A stretch of DNA of 55,988 nt, from positions 1 through 55,988 of the forward strand of contig JAJFHU010000052.1 in NCBI GenBank assembly GCA_021775455.1, given 5' to 3'. The stretch's first letter is position 1. Each line of letters starts with the position of its first letter. Below, piece after piece: positions 18,210 through 27,570 of this stretch. Below the pieces are notes generated by a model. That model worked only from the letters and a program-made list of their open reading frames with translations, did no database searches and had not been told where the DNA came from. Both the position numbers and the translations under genes were made by a program. The stretch is from Hyphomicrobiales bacterium. GTDB taxonomy: Bacteria > Pseudomonadota > Alphaproteobacteria > Rhizobiales > Rhizobiaceae.

Positions 18210-18479
18210 AAATTTGTAAATCCACCGCATAAACTGCGAAAAATCTACAAATATTAGCTTTAGAAATGGTTAGCGGCTGGTTTGAAATATCAGCAAGTTT
18301 TTACCGGGAGGCGGGAATCTGGATGGGTAATTCAGCCCATCATTCGATATTTGCGGACAATTCAAGCATGGTGCGTTGACTAAATTGTTATATTGGGTTG
18401 GTTGAACCGTAATTAATGTGCTGCATAGTATTAATTCAATGCTCATATTCTCAAAATCAAAGATAATTGGATCCATCCC

Positions 18480-19313
18480 ATGAAATTTCGATTGATACCC
18501 GCGCTGGCGATTACGCTAGGCGCTATTGGATTTCTTTCAACCAGTACAGGTTTTTCCTGGGCCTGTGGGCCAGATACTGATTGTTTGGTCGGTAATCGTA
18601 CTTATCGAATTAGTATGCCCGAAGGACATGATGGAAAGTCGAAAGTAGGAGCAATTTTCTTCATGCACGGGTGGCGGGGAAGTGCTGCAGCCGTCATGAA
18701 GAACAAGCAGATGATAAAAATGGCGTCGGATTTGGGATTGGCGCTCGTTGCACCAAAATCATTTTCGGACGGATGGGCGATACCCGGAACCCCATCTCAA
18801 CTGGAGCCGGTTGAAATCGAATTCTTTGACGCGTTGATGAAGGATGTAACAACGAAGTTTCCAATCGATGTTTCACGGACGATGGCTTCCGGTTTTTCCG
18901 GAGGCGGCATGATGACATGGAACCTTGTTTGTGAACGAGGAGACATGTTTGCGGGTTTTGCGCCAATTGCAGGTACATTCTGGGAGCCGATGCCTCAAAC
19001 TTGCTCAAGCCCCCCTGTGAATCTTATCCATGTTCACGGCAAAAAGGACAAGATGGTTCCACTGGCAGGTCGCCGGATTGCCTCAACCAAACAAGGTGAT
19101 GTCAGCGTAGCGCTGGAAATGTATGCCGCGCATGGTAACTACGTGAAAGGTCGTACTTACAAGGATGGCGATCTTGAATGCCGCGAGCAATTGAACATCG
19201 ATGGCAAATTGCTTGAGATTTGCCTGCATCCTCGTGGCCACGACATGCGCGTCGCCTACGTTGAACGTGCCTGGAAACGATTTAAAGAATTGGGGGTGTT
19301 TTCTTCAGAGTGA
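18480..19313 (+). CDS. Secreted PHB-depolymerase/LpqC-like esterase
   Basis: The 277-residue exported alpha/beta-hydrolase has an N-terminal signal (about 1-28, hydrophobic run ALAITLGAIGFL). The nucleophile elbow GFSGGGMM centres on Ser140, the oxyanion segment is FMHGWRG, and a late GHD carries the probable catalytic His. The Asp is probably in the HGKKDKMVP stretch. Cys residues just after the signal (CGPDTDC) may form a disulfide. Relatives are poly(3-hydroxybutyrate) depolymerases, LpqC and feruloyl esterases; the substrate cannot be told apart by eye. It stands alone, divergent from the sugar operon. Confidence 0.8.
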   Translation: MKFRLIPALAITLGAIGFLSTSTGFSWACGPDTDCLVGNRTYRISMPEGHDGKSKVGAIFFMHGWRGSAAAVMKNKQMIKMASDLGLALVAPKSFSDGWAIPGTPSQLEPVEIEFFDALMKDVTTKFPIDVSRTMASGFSGGGMMTWNLVCERGDMFAGFAPIAGTFWEPMPQTCSSPPVNLIHVHGKKDKMVPLAGRRIASTKQGDVSVALEMYAAHGNYVKGRTYKDGDLECREQLNIDGKLLEICLHPRGHDMRVAYVERAWKRFKELGVFSSE

Positions 19314-19360
19314 GATCTGAAGATTTTCAATTTCTTTCCGGGAAAAGAATCCAATATCAA

Positions 19361-19408
19361 CAAGTTAGACACGCTTCATGAATCAAATCACAAAGCGTGT
19401 CCAACTTG
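19361..19408. terminator. Long inverted repeat between convergent genes
   Basis: CAAGTTAGACACGCTT (19361-19376) pairs with AAGCGTGTCCAACTTG (19393-19408), 16-base arms with one mismatch and a 16-base loop. It lies between the convergent stops at 19313 and 19416. On the plus strand GAATTTTC follows. It probably acts as a bidirectional terminator or 3'-end structure. Confidence 0.6.
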
Positions 19409-19415
19409 AATTTTC

Positions 19416-22391
19416 TTACCCGTAAGGGCCTTTTAGGCCCAGTTTCTCGATCATGGCGATGTACCGATTTGAGTTTTTAACCAGCTCGGCACCATAGCGT
19501 TCTACCAAAGCAGCACGCCGGTCAGGATCGGTGGTCGCATCCAGCGCTCCAAACTGTGCTGCAATATTTTCAACGGCATCACGAAGAGCGGTGAGCGTTT
19601 CTGGGTTACTGATTGCAGAACCAAGCGTGTTCGGGGTCACCTTGCCAACGCCGTTGACAGTCACGGCACCTGCATTGGTGTAGCCTTCCGGCAAACCGCC
19701 TTTGAGGTTCATTACGGATTTGAAGCGTATGCAGTCAATAATCTGGTCAACTGCCTGCTTCGCGCCTTCCACCCGGGAATTATGTTCAGTGTCAGCAGCA
19801 GCATGGGGAAGAAGTTCCAGTTTTCCGGAATGTTTTTTCTCAAGTGCCAGATATGGAACCATCGGGCCTGAAAGTTCGCCAGTTTCGGAATTCTTGAACA
19901 GATCCGCATCAATACCCGCATAGCGAACTTTGCCGTTTGAAAGCGCTTTGTCGAGTGCATCGGCATTTACGACTTCGCCGCGGTCATAGTTGATGAGCAC
20001 AGCACCATCATTGAGCGCAGACAATACTTCGTCGTTGACCACAGAATCATTGGCGAACTTTCCGGTGTCGGAATTGAACGCACCAAGCCCCGTGTGTGGG
20101 GAAAGCGCGTCCGCACCGGTTGCTGCGGCAACGGGTGACTCTGCATAGGTGAACCCCTCTGATTCAATCCAGTCTTTGTGGTGCGGGCGGGCATGCACGG
20201 TTACTTCCATCCCGAAATTTTTTGCAATGCTGGCAACTTCACGACCAATATTACCGAAACCGATCACGGCCATTTTCATGCCTTCAAGCTTCTCGGTTGG
20301 GTATTCGCACAAGTTTTTGCCAGTATCGAAGTTTTCGTCACACACACGTTTGTGCAATTCGTCGACCGGAAGATTTGGCGTTACCTTCAAAAGTGCTTTC
20401 ATGGCCATTTGCGCAGTCGCACGGCTGTTGAAGCTCGGTGTGTTCATCAACGGTGCTTCACCGCCATCACCATTGCCACCGCCCCATGATTTGGAACCCA
20501 TATTGCCGGTGCCAGCACCAATACGCACGCCACCTTCAGAAAACCTGGAGTCGGCAGGCAAGAAAGTCGCAGCAACGATAGTCGCATCGTACTGGCCATC
20601 CTTTGTGATTGGCAGGAGTTCTTCTTCACGGCTTAGGTCAGGTTGGTAGAAAAAATGGATCATTCCTTTTTCAAGCGCAGCAGCTCCGTCCATCAATCCT
20701 TCGTGCCAAACACAGCCTCTTTCTTCCGCGTAGGCTTTAACCGCACTGTGATCGGGGTTGCCATTTGCATCGAACTTCAAGCCGACCAGATCTGCAACCA
20801 GAACCTTGTAAGCGCGGTTTGGGTCATCCTTTCGGATGCGTTGGCCGCCGCTTGCCGTTTCGCTCTTAAATGAAACGCCTTCTTTCGCCAGTTGTTCTTC
20901 AATTGTAACAAGTTTGGCGCGAAGGTACGCGTATTTAAGGTTTTCAAGCATTGCTATAACATCTTCGGTTTCGCGAATGCCACCAATCCAGGCACGATAA
21001 TCGCCCGGAGTACCTGGAAACGCATTGACGTAGCGTGCTGTATCAAGACCAGGTTCGCGGTCACCGTTTGGATGCGTCAGGCCTTCATAGCCGAGTAATT
21101 GTTTGGAGCGTGCGATCAGTTGCGCATGCAGGGTCGGATCAGTAACCTCGGGATCATTGATTTTGAGGAGTGTTACTGCTGCACCTCGGCTGTCAGCAGC
21201 TTCAACTCCCAGATCAAGCATCGGTTCTTTCGCGATCCAGTCATTTACTGCATCTCGGTTTTTCGTAGAGCGTTTATTTTGCTCCATCACACTGCCAACG
21301 CGCTTTTCAGTTCGCAAAAGACCGAATGTGGTTTCGGCAAAAGCAAGCGTTGAATAGGTGTTGATGATACCCCCCAGCATCTTGTTTTCAGCAGGATCAT
21401 AAACCGGGCCAAGTTTGGCGGTTTTCTCGCCGCTTAACGGCATTTTCGGGTCGACGGGAACAACAATCTTGAGCTGGCGCGGAATAGCCCATGCCGGATC
21501 TTTCTGGTTTGCCTCAATCAGGTCAAAGGCTGGAGGTGTCATGGAAACAACAAAGTAACCGGAAATGCCGCCAATCGCTTTTTGGAATGGCATGAACATG
21601 CTGCATTTTGTCATCGCCTGATTGACGACGTCTTCAGCCCACGGCATTGCGCCAAGGGTTGAAGTCGCGTCAATGACTGCATGATGTTCTGCAGGATTGC
21701 GGTCAATCCAGGCAAGCAGGTTCTTGATTTCATTTTCGGTGTAAGTGGTTGCACCGGTAGTTTCATGGCCGACACCAAAGAACACTTTCACACCCATGGC
21801 TTCCAGTTCTTCAGGGGAAGGGATGGTGCCTTCCGTGCTCGCGAAATGCAGTCGACTTTCATCACCATTGGCTGCAAAGCGGTGCATTTCCACCAATTGC
21901 GCACCCCAGGACTGACGGAAAAACCCGCCTGCTTTGGCTGCATCAGATTCAGGCTCAGGAGTATCTATGTAGACGTGTTGAGCGGCGTCATTTGCGTTGA
22001 TCAAATGCATCGCACACACTGTAAAGCCAGAGTGTCCACCGCCAAGGCCAACCGCCATGCGGTTGGATTTGGGGAAACCGAAATAACGGTGAATATTGAA
22101 CATCATGTCCAGCAGAATTTTGTCTGCCGGATATCCCCGGTGCATTGATCTGCCAATTTCACCAGCGGTGAATGGACCAAGATCATTACCCTTGTCGTCA
22201 AGTTTGCGATAATTTGCTTCTAGCCAGCGTTCAAACTCGTAACGCATTTTTCGACTGTCTGCTTCGTCACAGGTGATATCCGTGATCGGACCAACGCCGA
22301 AGAATTGGTTGGTGGTGCGCTGTGGTGGTCCACCTGCAGTCGCTTTTACGCAAGCTTCACGCTGCGCCTTGAGTTCGTCAACTTTGGCCAT
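19416..22391 (-). CDS. Fused SerC-like aminotransferase / SerA-like 2-hydroxyacid dehydrogenase
   Basis: The 991-residue product joins two enzymes. Residues about 25-500 form a class V (SerC-like) PLP aminotransferase: FFGVGPIT, GGGHSGFTVCAMHL, HETTGATTYTENE, DATSTLGAMPW, and PFQKAIGG with the PLP Lys. Residues about 520-910 form a D-2-hydroxyacid dehydrogenase: a substrate domain with RIGAGTGN and NTPSFNSRATAQM, the NAD fold VIGFGNIGREVASIAKNFGM, LINYDRGEVVNADAL with the catalytic Arg, and PHAAADT with the catalytic His. A helical tail follows. SerA and SerC catalyse successive steps from 3-phosphoglycerate to phosphoserine, so a one-protein two-step enzyme is suggested, but the true substrate is unproven. 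The frame is open upstream to 22520; ATG 22391 has AGGGGA six bases upstream and is preferred. It is divergent from the FMN dehydrogenase gene. Confidence 0.85.
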   Translation of the reverse strand: MAKVDELKAQREACVKATAGGPPQRTTNQFFGVGPITDITCDEADSRKMRYEFERWLEANYRKLDDKGNDLGPFTAGEIGRSMHRGYPADKILLDMMFNIHRYFGFPKSNRMAVGLGGGHSGFTVCAMHLINANDAAQHVYIDTPEPESDAAKAGGFFRQSWGAQLVEMHRFAANGDESRLHFASTEGTIPSPEELEAMGVKVFFGVGHETTGATTYTENEIKNLLAWIDRNPAEHHAVIDATSTLGAMPWAEDVVNQAMTKCSMFMPFQKAIGGISGYFVVSMTPPAFDLIEANQKDPAWAIPRQLKIVVPVDPKMPLSGEKTAKLGPVYDPAENKMLGGIINTYSTLAFAETTFGLLRTEKRVGSVMEQNKRSTKNRDAVNDWIAKEPMLDLGVEAADSRGAAVTLLKINDPEVTDPTLHAQLIARSKQLLGYEGLTHPNGDREPGLDTARYVNAFPGTPGDYRAWIGGIRETEDVIAMLENLKYAYLRAKLVTIEEQLAKEGVSFKSETASGGQRIRKDDPNRAYKVLVADLVGLKFDANGNPDHSAVKAYAEERGCVWHEGLMDGAAALEKGMIHFFYQPDLSREEELLPITKDGQYDATIVAATFLPADSRFSEGGVRIGAGTGNMGSKSWGGGNGDGGEAPLMNTPSFNSRATAQMAMKALLKVTPNLPVDELHKRVCDENFDTGKNLCEYPTEKLEGMKMAVIGFGNIGREVASIAKNFGMEVTVHARPHHKDWIESEGFTYAESPVAAATGADALSPHTGLGAFNSDTGKFANDSVVNDEVLSALNDGAVLINYDRGEVVNADALDKALSNGKVRYAGIDADLFKNSETGELSGPMVPYLALEKKHSGKLELLPHAAADTEHNSRVEGAKQAVDQIIDCIRFKSVMNLKGGLPEGYTNAGAVTVNGVGKVTPNTLGSAISNPETLTALRDAVENIAAQFGALDATTDPDRRAALVERYGAELVKNSNRYIAMIEKLGLKGPYG

Positions 22392-22680
22392 AGTCATTCC
22401 CCTAACACGAACAAACAAATCCCTCCTGCGGAGAAGTCCGCCGGATAGTGCAAATTTCAAGTAGTTGCGTACTCTAAAGCACAAAGTTGCTGCCGTTCGA
22501 TATGCGTCAACTTGATCCATTGTGAATACGCTATTGGACCACCGGATCGTTTTTCTGGGTAATCATCAACGGATGTTGAATTAATCCCATTGACCAGTTG
22601 TGCAATTCAACCTTCCTGTGGCATCACAAAATTGCACAATGCCATGTTGATGGGGTACGCATCGGTTCAGAGGGATTTTC

Positions 22681-23835
22681 ATGTTCAAGCGTTTGAAAAA
22701 TTGTCACAACGTACCCGATATGCGGGATCTGGCGCGCCAGCGGTTGCCTTCTCCAATTTTTCACTACATAGACGGCGCAGCGGACGATGAAATCACCTAT
22801 CGGCGAAATACCAGCGCCTTTGATGATTGCGACTTGGTCCCCAATGTACTGACCGGTGTTGAAGAAGTTGACATGAGTGTCACGGTCATGGGGCAGAAAC
22901 TGGATATGCCGATTTATTGCGCGCCTACAGCTTTACAGCGTTTGTTCCATCATGAAGGAGAGCGGGCAGTTGGGCGGGCAGCTACCAAATATGGCACAAT
23001 GTTTGGAGTATCCTCCCTGGCAACGGTGACAGTGGAGGAAATCGCGAAAGTTGCCCCTGGACCGAAGATGTTCCAGTTCTATTTTCATAAAGACCGAGGG
23101 TTGAACGATGCGCTGATGCAGCGCGCGAAGGATGCCAATTTCAATGTGCTTGCACTAACGGTTGATACAATAACCGGCGGTAACCGGGAGAGGGATTTGC
23201 ATACCGGGTTTACGTCTCCTCCAAAATTGACGCTTAACAGCATAATCAGCTTTGCAACCCATCCCATGTGGGCTTGGAACTTCTATACAAAACCCAAATT
23301 TGACATGCCGCATCTATCTGGCCACGTTTCCGAAGGAACCAATTTGGCTGTGTCAGTGGGCGACTATTTTTCAACCATGCTGGATCAGTCAATGAGCTGG
23401 AAAGATGCGGAAAAACTGTGTCGGGACTGGGATGGTGAATTCGCTTTGAAGGGGATTATGAGCGTTGAAGACGCCAAACGGGCTGTCGATATAGGTTGTA
23501 CCGGTATCATGATATCGAACCATGGCGGCCGTCAGCTTGATGGTTCGCGTGCGCCGTTTGATCAACTGGCTGAAATCTGCGACGCAGTCGGTGACAAAAT
23601 CGATGTTGTTTGCGAGGGAGGTATTCAACGAGGGACGCATGTGCTCAAAGCCCTTTCTGTTGGCGCGAAAGCATGTTCGGGTGGAAGAATGTACCTCTAC
23701 GCGCTCGCCGCAGCCGGCCAGGCAGGGGTTGAAAAGATACTTGGGAATTTTCAATCCGAGATTGAACGCGACATGAAGCTGATGGGTATTACATCGCTAG
23801 ACCAGCTAAACCGCGACAATCTAAGATGGCGGTAA
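22681..23835 (+). CDS. FMN-dependent L-2-hydroxyacid dehydrogenase (LldD-like)
   Basis: The 384-residue protein belongs to the family of L-lactate dehydrogenase (cytochrome), glycolate oxidase and mandelate dehydrogenase. It has the expected NVPDMRDLARQRLPSPIFHYIDGAADDE N-terminus in shorter form, IYCAPTALQRLFH, and SNHGGRQLDGS with the catalytic His and substrate Arg. EGGIQRGTHVLKALSVGAKA forms the FMN phosphate site. It oxidises an L-2-hydroxyacid to the 2-ketoacid. It is divergent from the aminotransferase/dehydrogenase fusion, with about 290 bases between them, and followed by a terminator. Lactate, glycolate or another hydroxyacid remains open. Confidence 0.9.
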   Translation: MFKRLKNCHNVPDMRDLARQRLPSPIFHYIDGAADDEITYRRNTSAFDDCDLVPNVLTGVEEVDMSVTVMGQKLDMPIYCAPTALQRLFHHEGERAVGRAATKYGTMFGVSSLATVTVEEIAKVAPGPKMFQFYFHKDRGLNDALMQRAKDANFNVLALTVDTITGGNRERDLHTGFTSPPKLTLNSIISFATHPMWAWNFYTKPKFDMPHLSGHVSEGTNLAVSVGDYFSTMLDQSMSWKDAEKLCRDWDGEFALKGIMSVEDAKRAVDIGCTGIMISNHGGRQLDGSRAPFDQLAEICDAVGDKIDVVCEGGIQRGTHVLKALSVGAKACSGGRMYLYALAAAGQAGVEKILGNFQSEIERDMKLMGITSLDQLNRDNLRWR

Positions 23836-23844
23836 TGGTGCAAA

Positions 23845-23874
23845 CAAAAAACCCGGGCTGATACCCGGGTTTTC
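23845..23874. terminator. Bidirectional Rho-independent terminator
   Basis: AAAACCCGGG pairs with CCCGGGTTTT around a short loop, with A-rich and T-rich flanks. It serves the hydroxyacid dehydrogenase on the plus strand and the small acidic protein on the minus strand. Confidence 0.85.
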
Positions 23875-23894
23875 GAATTATATGCAAAAATTGT

Positions 23895-24317
23895 TTAGTT
23901 TACTGAACGACTGGTAGAGACTTTTATGGAAACCGGATCTTTTCCCAGTGCATTCAGATCCTTATCCAGCTGCTTTTCGATGGAATCTGCAAGGTCATCG
24001 AATTCATCATCTTTTTCGCTATCCGAAACCTCTTCACTCTCGTCGATATCCAAAGTGTCTTCTTCGAGTGCAGATGCCAATGCATCTTCAACAGAGCTTT
24101 CGTCAATGTTGCCCTCGGAAGCTTCATCATCTTCATCTGCTGATTCGAATATAGCATCTGACGAACTGTCGCTGGTGTCATCTGAATTTGGTGCAATCAT
24201 CGCCTCCAGCTCGACAATCAGTTCTTCCAGCGAACTCACAAGCTTGTAATCAGGGCTGGATTTTAGCCGCGCCAATGCAGCATCACGCATGGTTTTAAGT
24301 TGGTTGATTTGTTCCAT
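23895..24317 (-). CDS. Small, very acidic hypothetical protein
   Basis: I do not recognise this 140-residue protein. It begins with a helical, coiled-coil-like segment (MEQINQLKTMRDAALARLK, then SSLEELIVELEAMI, to about residue 50). It continues as a long low-complexity stretch rich in Ser, Asp and Glu, and ends in a short Ser/Lys-containing tail with KVSTSRSVN. It has no signal peptide or membrane segment. ATG 24317, with GAGGT upstream, is a better start than the upstream in-frame ATG 24359. It lies between the hydroxyacid dehydrogenase and clpA, on the clpA strand but downstream of it. A disordered adaptor-like role is conceivable but unproven. Confidence 0.6.
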   Translation of the reverse strand: MEQINQLKTMRDAALARLKSSPDYKLVSSLEELIVELEAMIAPNSDDTSDSSSDAIFESADEDDEASEGNIDESSVEDALASALEEDTLDIDESEEVSDSEKDDEFDDLADSIEKQLDKDLNALGKDPVSIKVSTSRSVN

Positions 24318-24466
24318 TGTTACCTCGTTACTCTTTGCTAAGGAGTAGTCCCACTCCACACTTTATTCTTACGCTCCACACACTTTTTCGATGGAACAAC
24401 TATATCTACCATAGAATACTTGATTTCAAATGGCGATTCGTTTTTCGCTAACTTTGGACAAATTTG

Positions 24467-26893
24467 TTAATTTTTGAGTGGAACCTTGGGAACCGATCCG
24501 GTGCCACCTTTGCGTTTTCCATCTGGCTTGGATTTGGGTGATGTAGATTTGCCTTCTGAGGTCTTTGCTTTCGCTTTTGTGTTACCTGCAGTTTTCTTCG
24601 GCTTTACCGGTTTGTCCGGTACTGCCTCAAGCTCGAGAGACTCCAACCCGGCCTTGTCTTTTGCCAGGGTTACTTTAACCGTGCCGCCTGACTTCAATTT
24701 TCCGAACAAAACTTCATCCGCAAGTGGTTTTTTGATGTGCTCCTGGATAACCCTGCTCAATGGACGGGCACCCATTTGTTCGTCAAAGCCTTTGTTGGCG
24801 ATCCAGGAAATGGCCTCATCACTCAGTTCAAATGTAATACCCCGTTCGGCAAGTTGCGCTTCCAACTGCATAATGAATTTTTGAACAACCTTGTGCACCA
24901 CTGGCGTCGGAAGTGATGTGAAAGGAACAATTGCATCAAGACGGTTGCGGAATTCTGGTGCAAACAGTCTGTTGATTGCCTCTTCGTCATCGCCGGTACG
25001 TTTGGATGAGCCAAAGCCAATCGCAGATTTCTGCATCTCAGACGCACCTGCATTAGTCGTCATGATGATGATTACGTTTCGGAAATCAACCGACTTGCCA
25101 TTGTGGTCAGTCAGTTTGCCGTGATCCATAACCTGAAGCAAAATGTTGAAAAGATCAGGATGGGCTTTTTCGATCTCATCCAGCAACAAAACACAATGCG
25201 GGTGCTGGTCCACACCGTCTGTTAGCAGACCACCCTGATCAAACCCGACATATCCCGGAGGCGCGCCGATGAGGCGGGAAACCGTGTGCCTTTCCATATA
25301 TTCCGACATGTCGAAGCGAAGCAGTTCGACACCCATAACGCTTGCCAGTTGACGGGCGACTTCGGTCTTGCCGACGCCGGTGGGGCCGGAGAACAGATAA
25401 GCACCAATTGGTTTGTCTGGTTCACGCAGACCCGCTCTGGCAAGTTTGATAGAAGATGCAAGAGCATCGATTGCCATATCCTGTCCGTAAACCACGCGTT
25501 TGAGCTGGGTCGAAAGATTAGACAATACAGCAGCATCATCGTTGGAGACTGTTTTCGGTGGAATGCGGGCCATCTTTGCGATGGTTTCCTCAATTTCCTT
25601 GATGCCGATTTGTTTCTTGCGTTTGTTCTTTGGAAGAAGCTTCTGTGACGCACCGGACTCATCCACCACGTCGATAGCCTTGTCAGGTAATTTTCGGTCA
25701 CTGATGTAACGCGCCGAAAGCTCAACCGAACCCTTGATGGCTTCGGACGTGTATTTCACATCGTGGAATTCTTCAAAATAGGGCCGCAATCCCTCCATAA
25801 TTTCAATTGAGTCTTCAATGTTTGGTTCCTTGATGTCAATTTTCTGGAACCTTCGTACCAGTGCACGGTCTTTCTCGAAAAACTGCCTGTATTCCTTGTA
25901 GGTTGTCGATCCGATGCAGCGAATTGAACCTGAGGAAAGCGCAGGTTTTAAAAGGTTGGAGGCATCCATTGCGCCACCGGAGGTGGCACCTGCACCAATT
26001 ACTGTATGAATTTCATCGATGAACATGATAGCATCAGGATATTCCTCGATTTCCTTGACCACCTGCTTCAATCGTTCTTCAAAATCACCCCTGTAGCGGG
26101 TTCCGGCCAACAGCGTTCCCATGTCCAGGGTGAATATCGTACTGTCAAGAAGGACTTCCGGTACCTCACCTTCTACAATTCGCTTTGCCAATCCTTCAAC
26201 AATTGCTGTTTTTCCGACGCCTGGATCGCCCACGTAGAGCGGATTGTTTTTGGAGCGTCGGCACAGAACCTGAATTGTCCGGTCAACTTCATCTGCGCGG
26301 CCAATCAATTTGTCGATACGTCCAGCCTTGGCCTTTTCGTTGAGGTTAACGCAATATGCAGAAAGCGCATCTCCCTTGGCTTTGGACTCTTCATCGGCTG
26401 GTGCGCCCTGTTCTTCTTCGATACCCCGAATGATACGGCCTTCGGAAGTTCCAGAACGTTTCGCAATGCCGTGTGATATGAAACTCACCGCATCGTATCG
26501 GGTCATTTCCTGTTCTTGCAGGAAGTATGCCGCGTGGCTTTCGCGTTCAGCGAATATTGCGACCAGCACATTTGCCCCGGTCACTTCTTCGCGACCAGAT
26601 GATTGTACATGGATTACAGCACGTTGTATTACGCGCTGAAAACCTTCGGTAGGCTTGGAGTCTTCGTCATATCCGGTCACCAGATTGGCGAGTTCGGTAT
26701 CAATATAATCTGACAGGCTTTCTCTAAGCGTATCCATATTGACGTTACAGGCACGCATAACTGCGGCTGCATCCTGGTCATCAATCAACGCCAACAGCAA
26801 ATGTTCCAGGGTTGCATATTCTTGAGAGCGATCGTTGGCATACGACAATGCTCTGTGCAGCGCTTTTTCCAGACTATCGGTAAATGAAGGCAA
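24467..26893 (-). CDS. clpA: ATP-dependent Clp protease ATP-binding subunit ClpA
   Basis: ClpA is the hexameric AAA+ unfoldase that feeds proteins to ClpP. The 808-residue sequence has the N-terminal Clp_N repeats (LEKALHRAL...EHLLLALI), AAA-1 with Walker [12 protein letters not shown]-2 with Walker A GPTGVGKT and Walker [11 protein letters not shown], and the Clp C-terminal small domain. The ClpA-type IGL-like loop is expected after AAA-2. An extra tail of about 50 residues, rich in Lys, Pro, Gly and Ser, follows the normal end. It is encoded 15 bases after clpS and probably co-transcribed with it. Confidence 0.95.
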   Translation of the reverse strand: MPSFTDSLEKALHRALSYANDRSQEYATLEHLLLALIDDQDAAAVMRACNVNMDTLRESLSDYIDTELANLVTGYDEDSKPTEGFQRVIQRAVIHVQSSGREEVTGANVLVAIFAERESHAAYFLQEQEMTRYDAVSFISHGIAKRSGTSEGRIIRGIEEEQGAPADEESKAKGDALSAYCVNLNEKAKAGRIDKLIGRADEVDRTIQVLCRRSKNNPLYVGDPGVGKTAIVEGLAKRIVEGEVPEVLLDSTIFTLDMGTLLAGTRYRGDFEERLKQVVKEIEEYPDAIMFIDEIHTVIGAGATSGGAMDASNLLKPALSSGSIRCIGSTTYKEYRQFFEKDRALVRRFQKIDIKEPNIEDSIEIMEGLRPYFEEFHDVKYTSEAIKGSVELSARYISDRKLPDKAIDVVDESGASQKLLPKNKRKKQIGIKEIEETIAKMARIPPKTVSNDDAAVLSNLSTQLKRVVYGQDMAIDALASSIKLARAGLREPDKPIGAYLFSGPTGVGKTEVARQLASVMGVELLRFDMSEYMERHTVSRLIGAPPGYVGFDQGGLLTDGVDQHPHCVLLLDEIEKAHPDLFNILLQVMDHGKLTDHNGKSVDFRNVIIIMTTNAGASEMQKSAIGFGSSKRTGDDEEAINRLFAPEFRNRLDAIVPFTSLPTPVVHKVVQKFIMQLEAQLAERGITFELSDEAISWIANKGFDEQMGARPLSRVIQEHIKKPLADEVLFGKLKSGGTVKVTLAKDKAGLESLELEAVPDKPVKPKKTAGNTKAKAKTSEGKSTSPKSKPDGKRKGGTGSVPKVPLKN

Positions 26894-26908
26894 CAGATGC
26901 TCCCGGGG

Positions 26909-27259
26909 TTATTGTTTTTCCATTACGCATTGCAGAGGATGTTGGTTTTTTTGTGCAAAGTCCATCACCTGCGATACTTTTGTTTCGGCTATTTCGTACG
27001 AGTACACACCACATTGCCCTACACCATTATTATGGACATGTAGCATTATTTGCGTGGCCTCGTCTGAAGTCTTGCTGAAAAACCTTTGGAGAACCACAAT
27101 CACGAACTCCATTGGGGTGAAATCATCATTCAACAACAAAACCCTGTAGAGACTCGGCTTTTTGACTTTCTTTCGAACCTGCGTAGCAATGCCGGTGCCG
27201 ATTTCATCTGAATTCCGGTCGTCATTGTCGCCTTGTAAAAATGCCGGCTTAATAGTCAT
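26909..27259 (-). CDS. clpS: ATP-dependent Clp protease adaptor ClpS
   Basis: ClpS binds the ClpA N-domain and delivers N-end-rule substrates. The 116-residue product has the conserved core [17 protein letters not shown] with VVLQRFF, then [15 protein letters not shown], the substrate-binding pocket, and the C-terminal KVSQVMDFA helix. A variable N-terminal stretch of about 35 residues precedes the core. It is the first gene of the clpS-clpA unit and divergent from the carboxypeptidase gene. Confidence 0.95.
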   Translation of the reverse strand: MTIKPAFLQGDNDDRNSDEIGTGIATQVRKKVKKPSLYRVLLLNDDFTPMEFVIVVLQRFFSKTSDEATQIMLHVHNNGVGQCGVYSYEIAETKVSQVMDFAQKNQHPLQCVMEKQ

Positions 27260-27570
27260 TTCAGATTGGTTCGTTGTTTCAATTTAGTTTCCGAGATGCT
27301 GCAATTATATAGTGCATAAGAAACGTCTCGCAATAGTGCCGACCACTAGTAGCTCGAGAATTCACCGTATTATTAACGCACCATTTTTGGCGAATTTCGG
27401 TGCATTTGGAAAAAATTGATAAAAATTGAAGCAATTTCTATTCGATAAACGGATTGGTAACCAACCAACCCTAGTTTGAGTTTCTTATCCGGAGCGTAGT
27501 TCTGTTTTTAATTCCGGAATGTTGAGTTTCAAGCATACCCCAACTGTACGGGGATAGACGGGGATTGGTT
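27260..27570. other. Divergent promoter region between clpS and the carboxypeptidase gene
   Basis: No gene is seen in this A/T-rich spacer of about 310 bases. It must hold promoters for both directions. The only structure noted is a short inverted pair GCACC/GGTGC near 27380-27406. No operator could be assigned with confidence. Confidence 0.4.

Noticed and set aside
23926-24249. Ser-rich open frame on the plus strand opposite the acidic protein
   Set aside because: It is the antisense image of a Ser/Asp/Glu-rich coding sequence; the minus-strand frame has the ribosome site and a helical head.
27344-27366. String CCACTAGTAGCTCGAGAATTC resembling a cloning polylinker (SpeI, XhoI and EcoRI sites together)
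   Set aside because: It lies in an ordinary intergenic region with no flanking vector sequence, and gene order on both sides is natural. Chance clustering of A/T-rich hexamers is enough.
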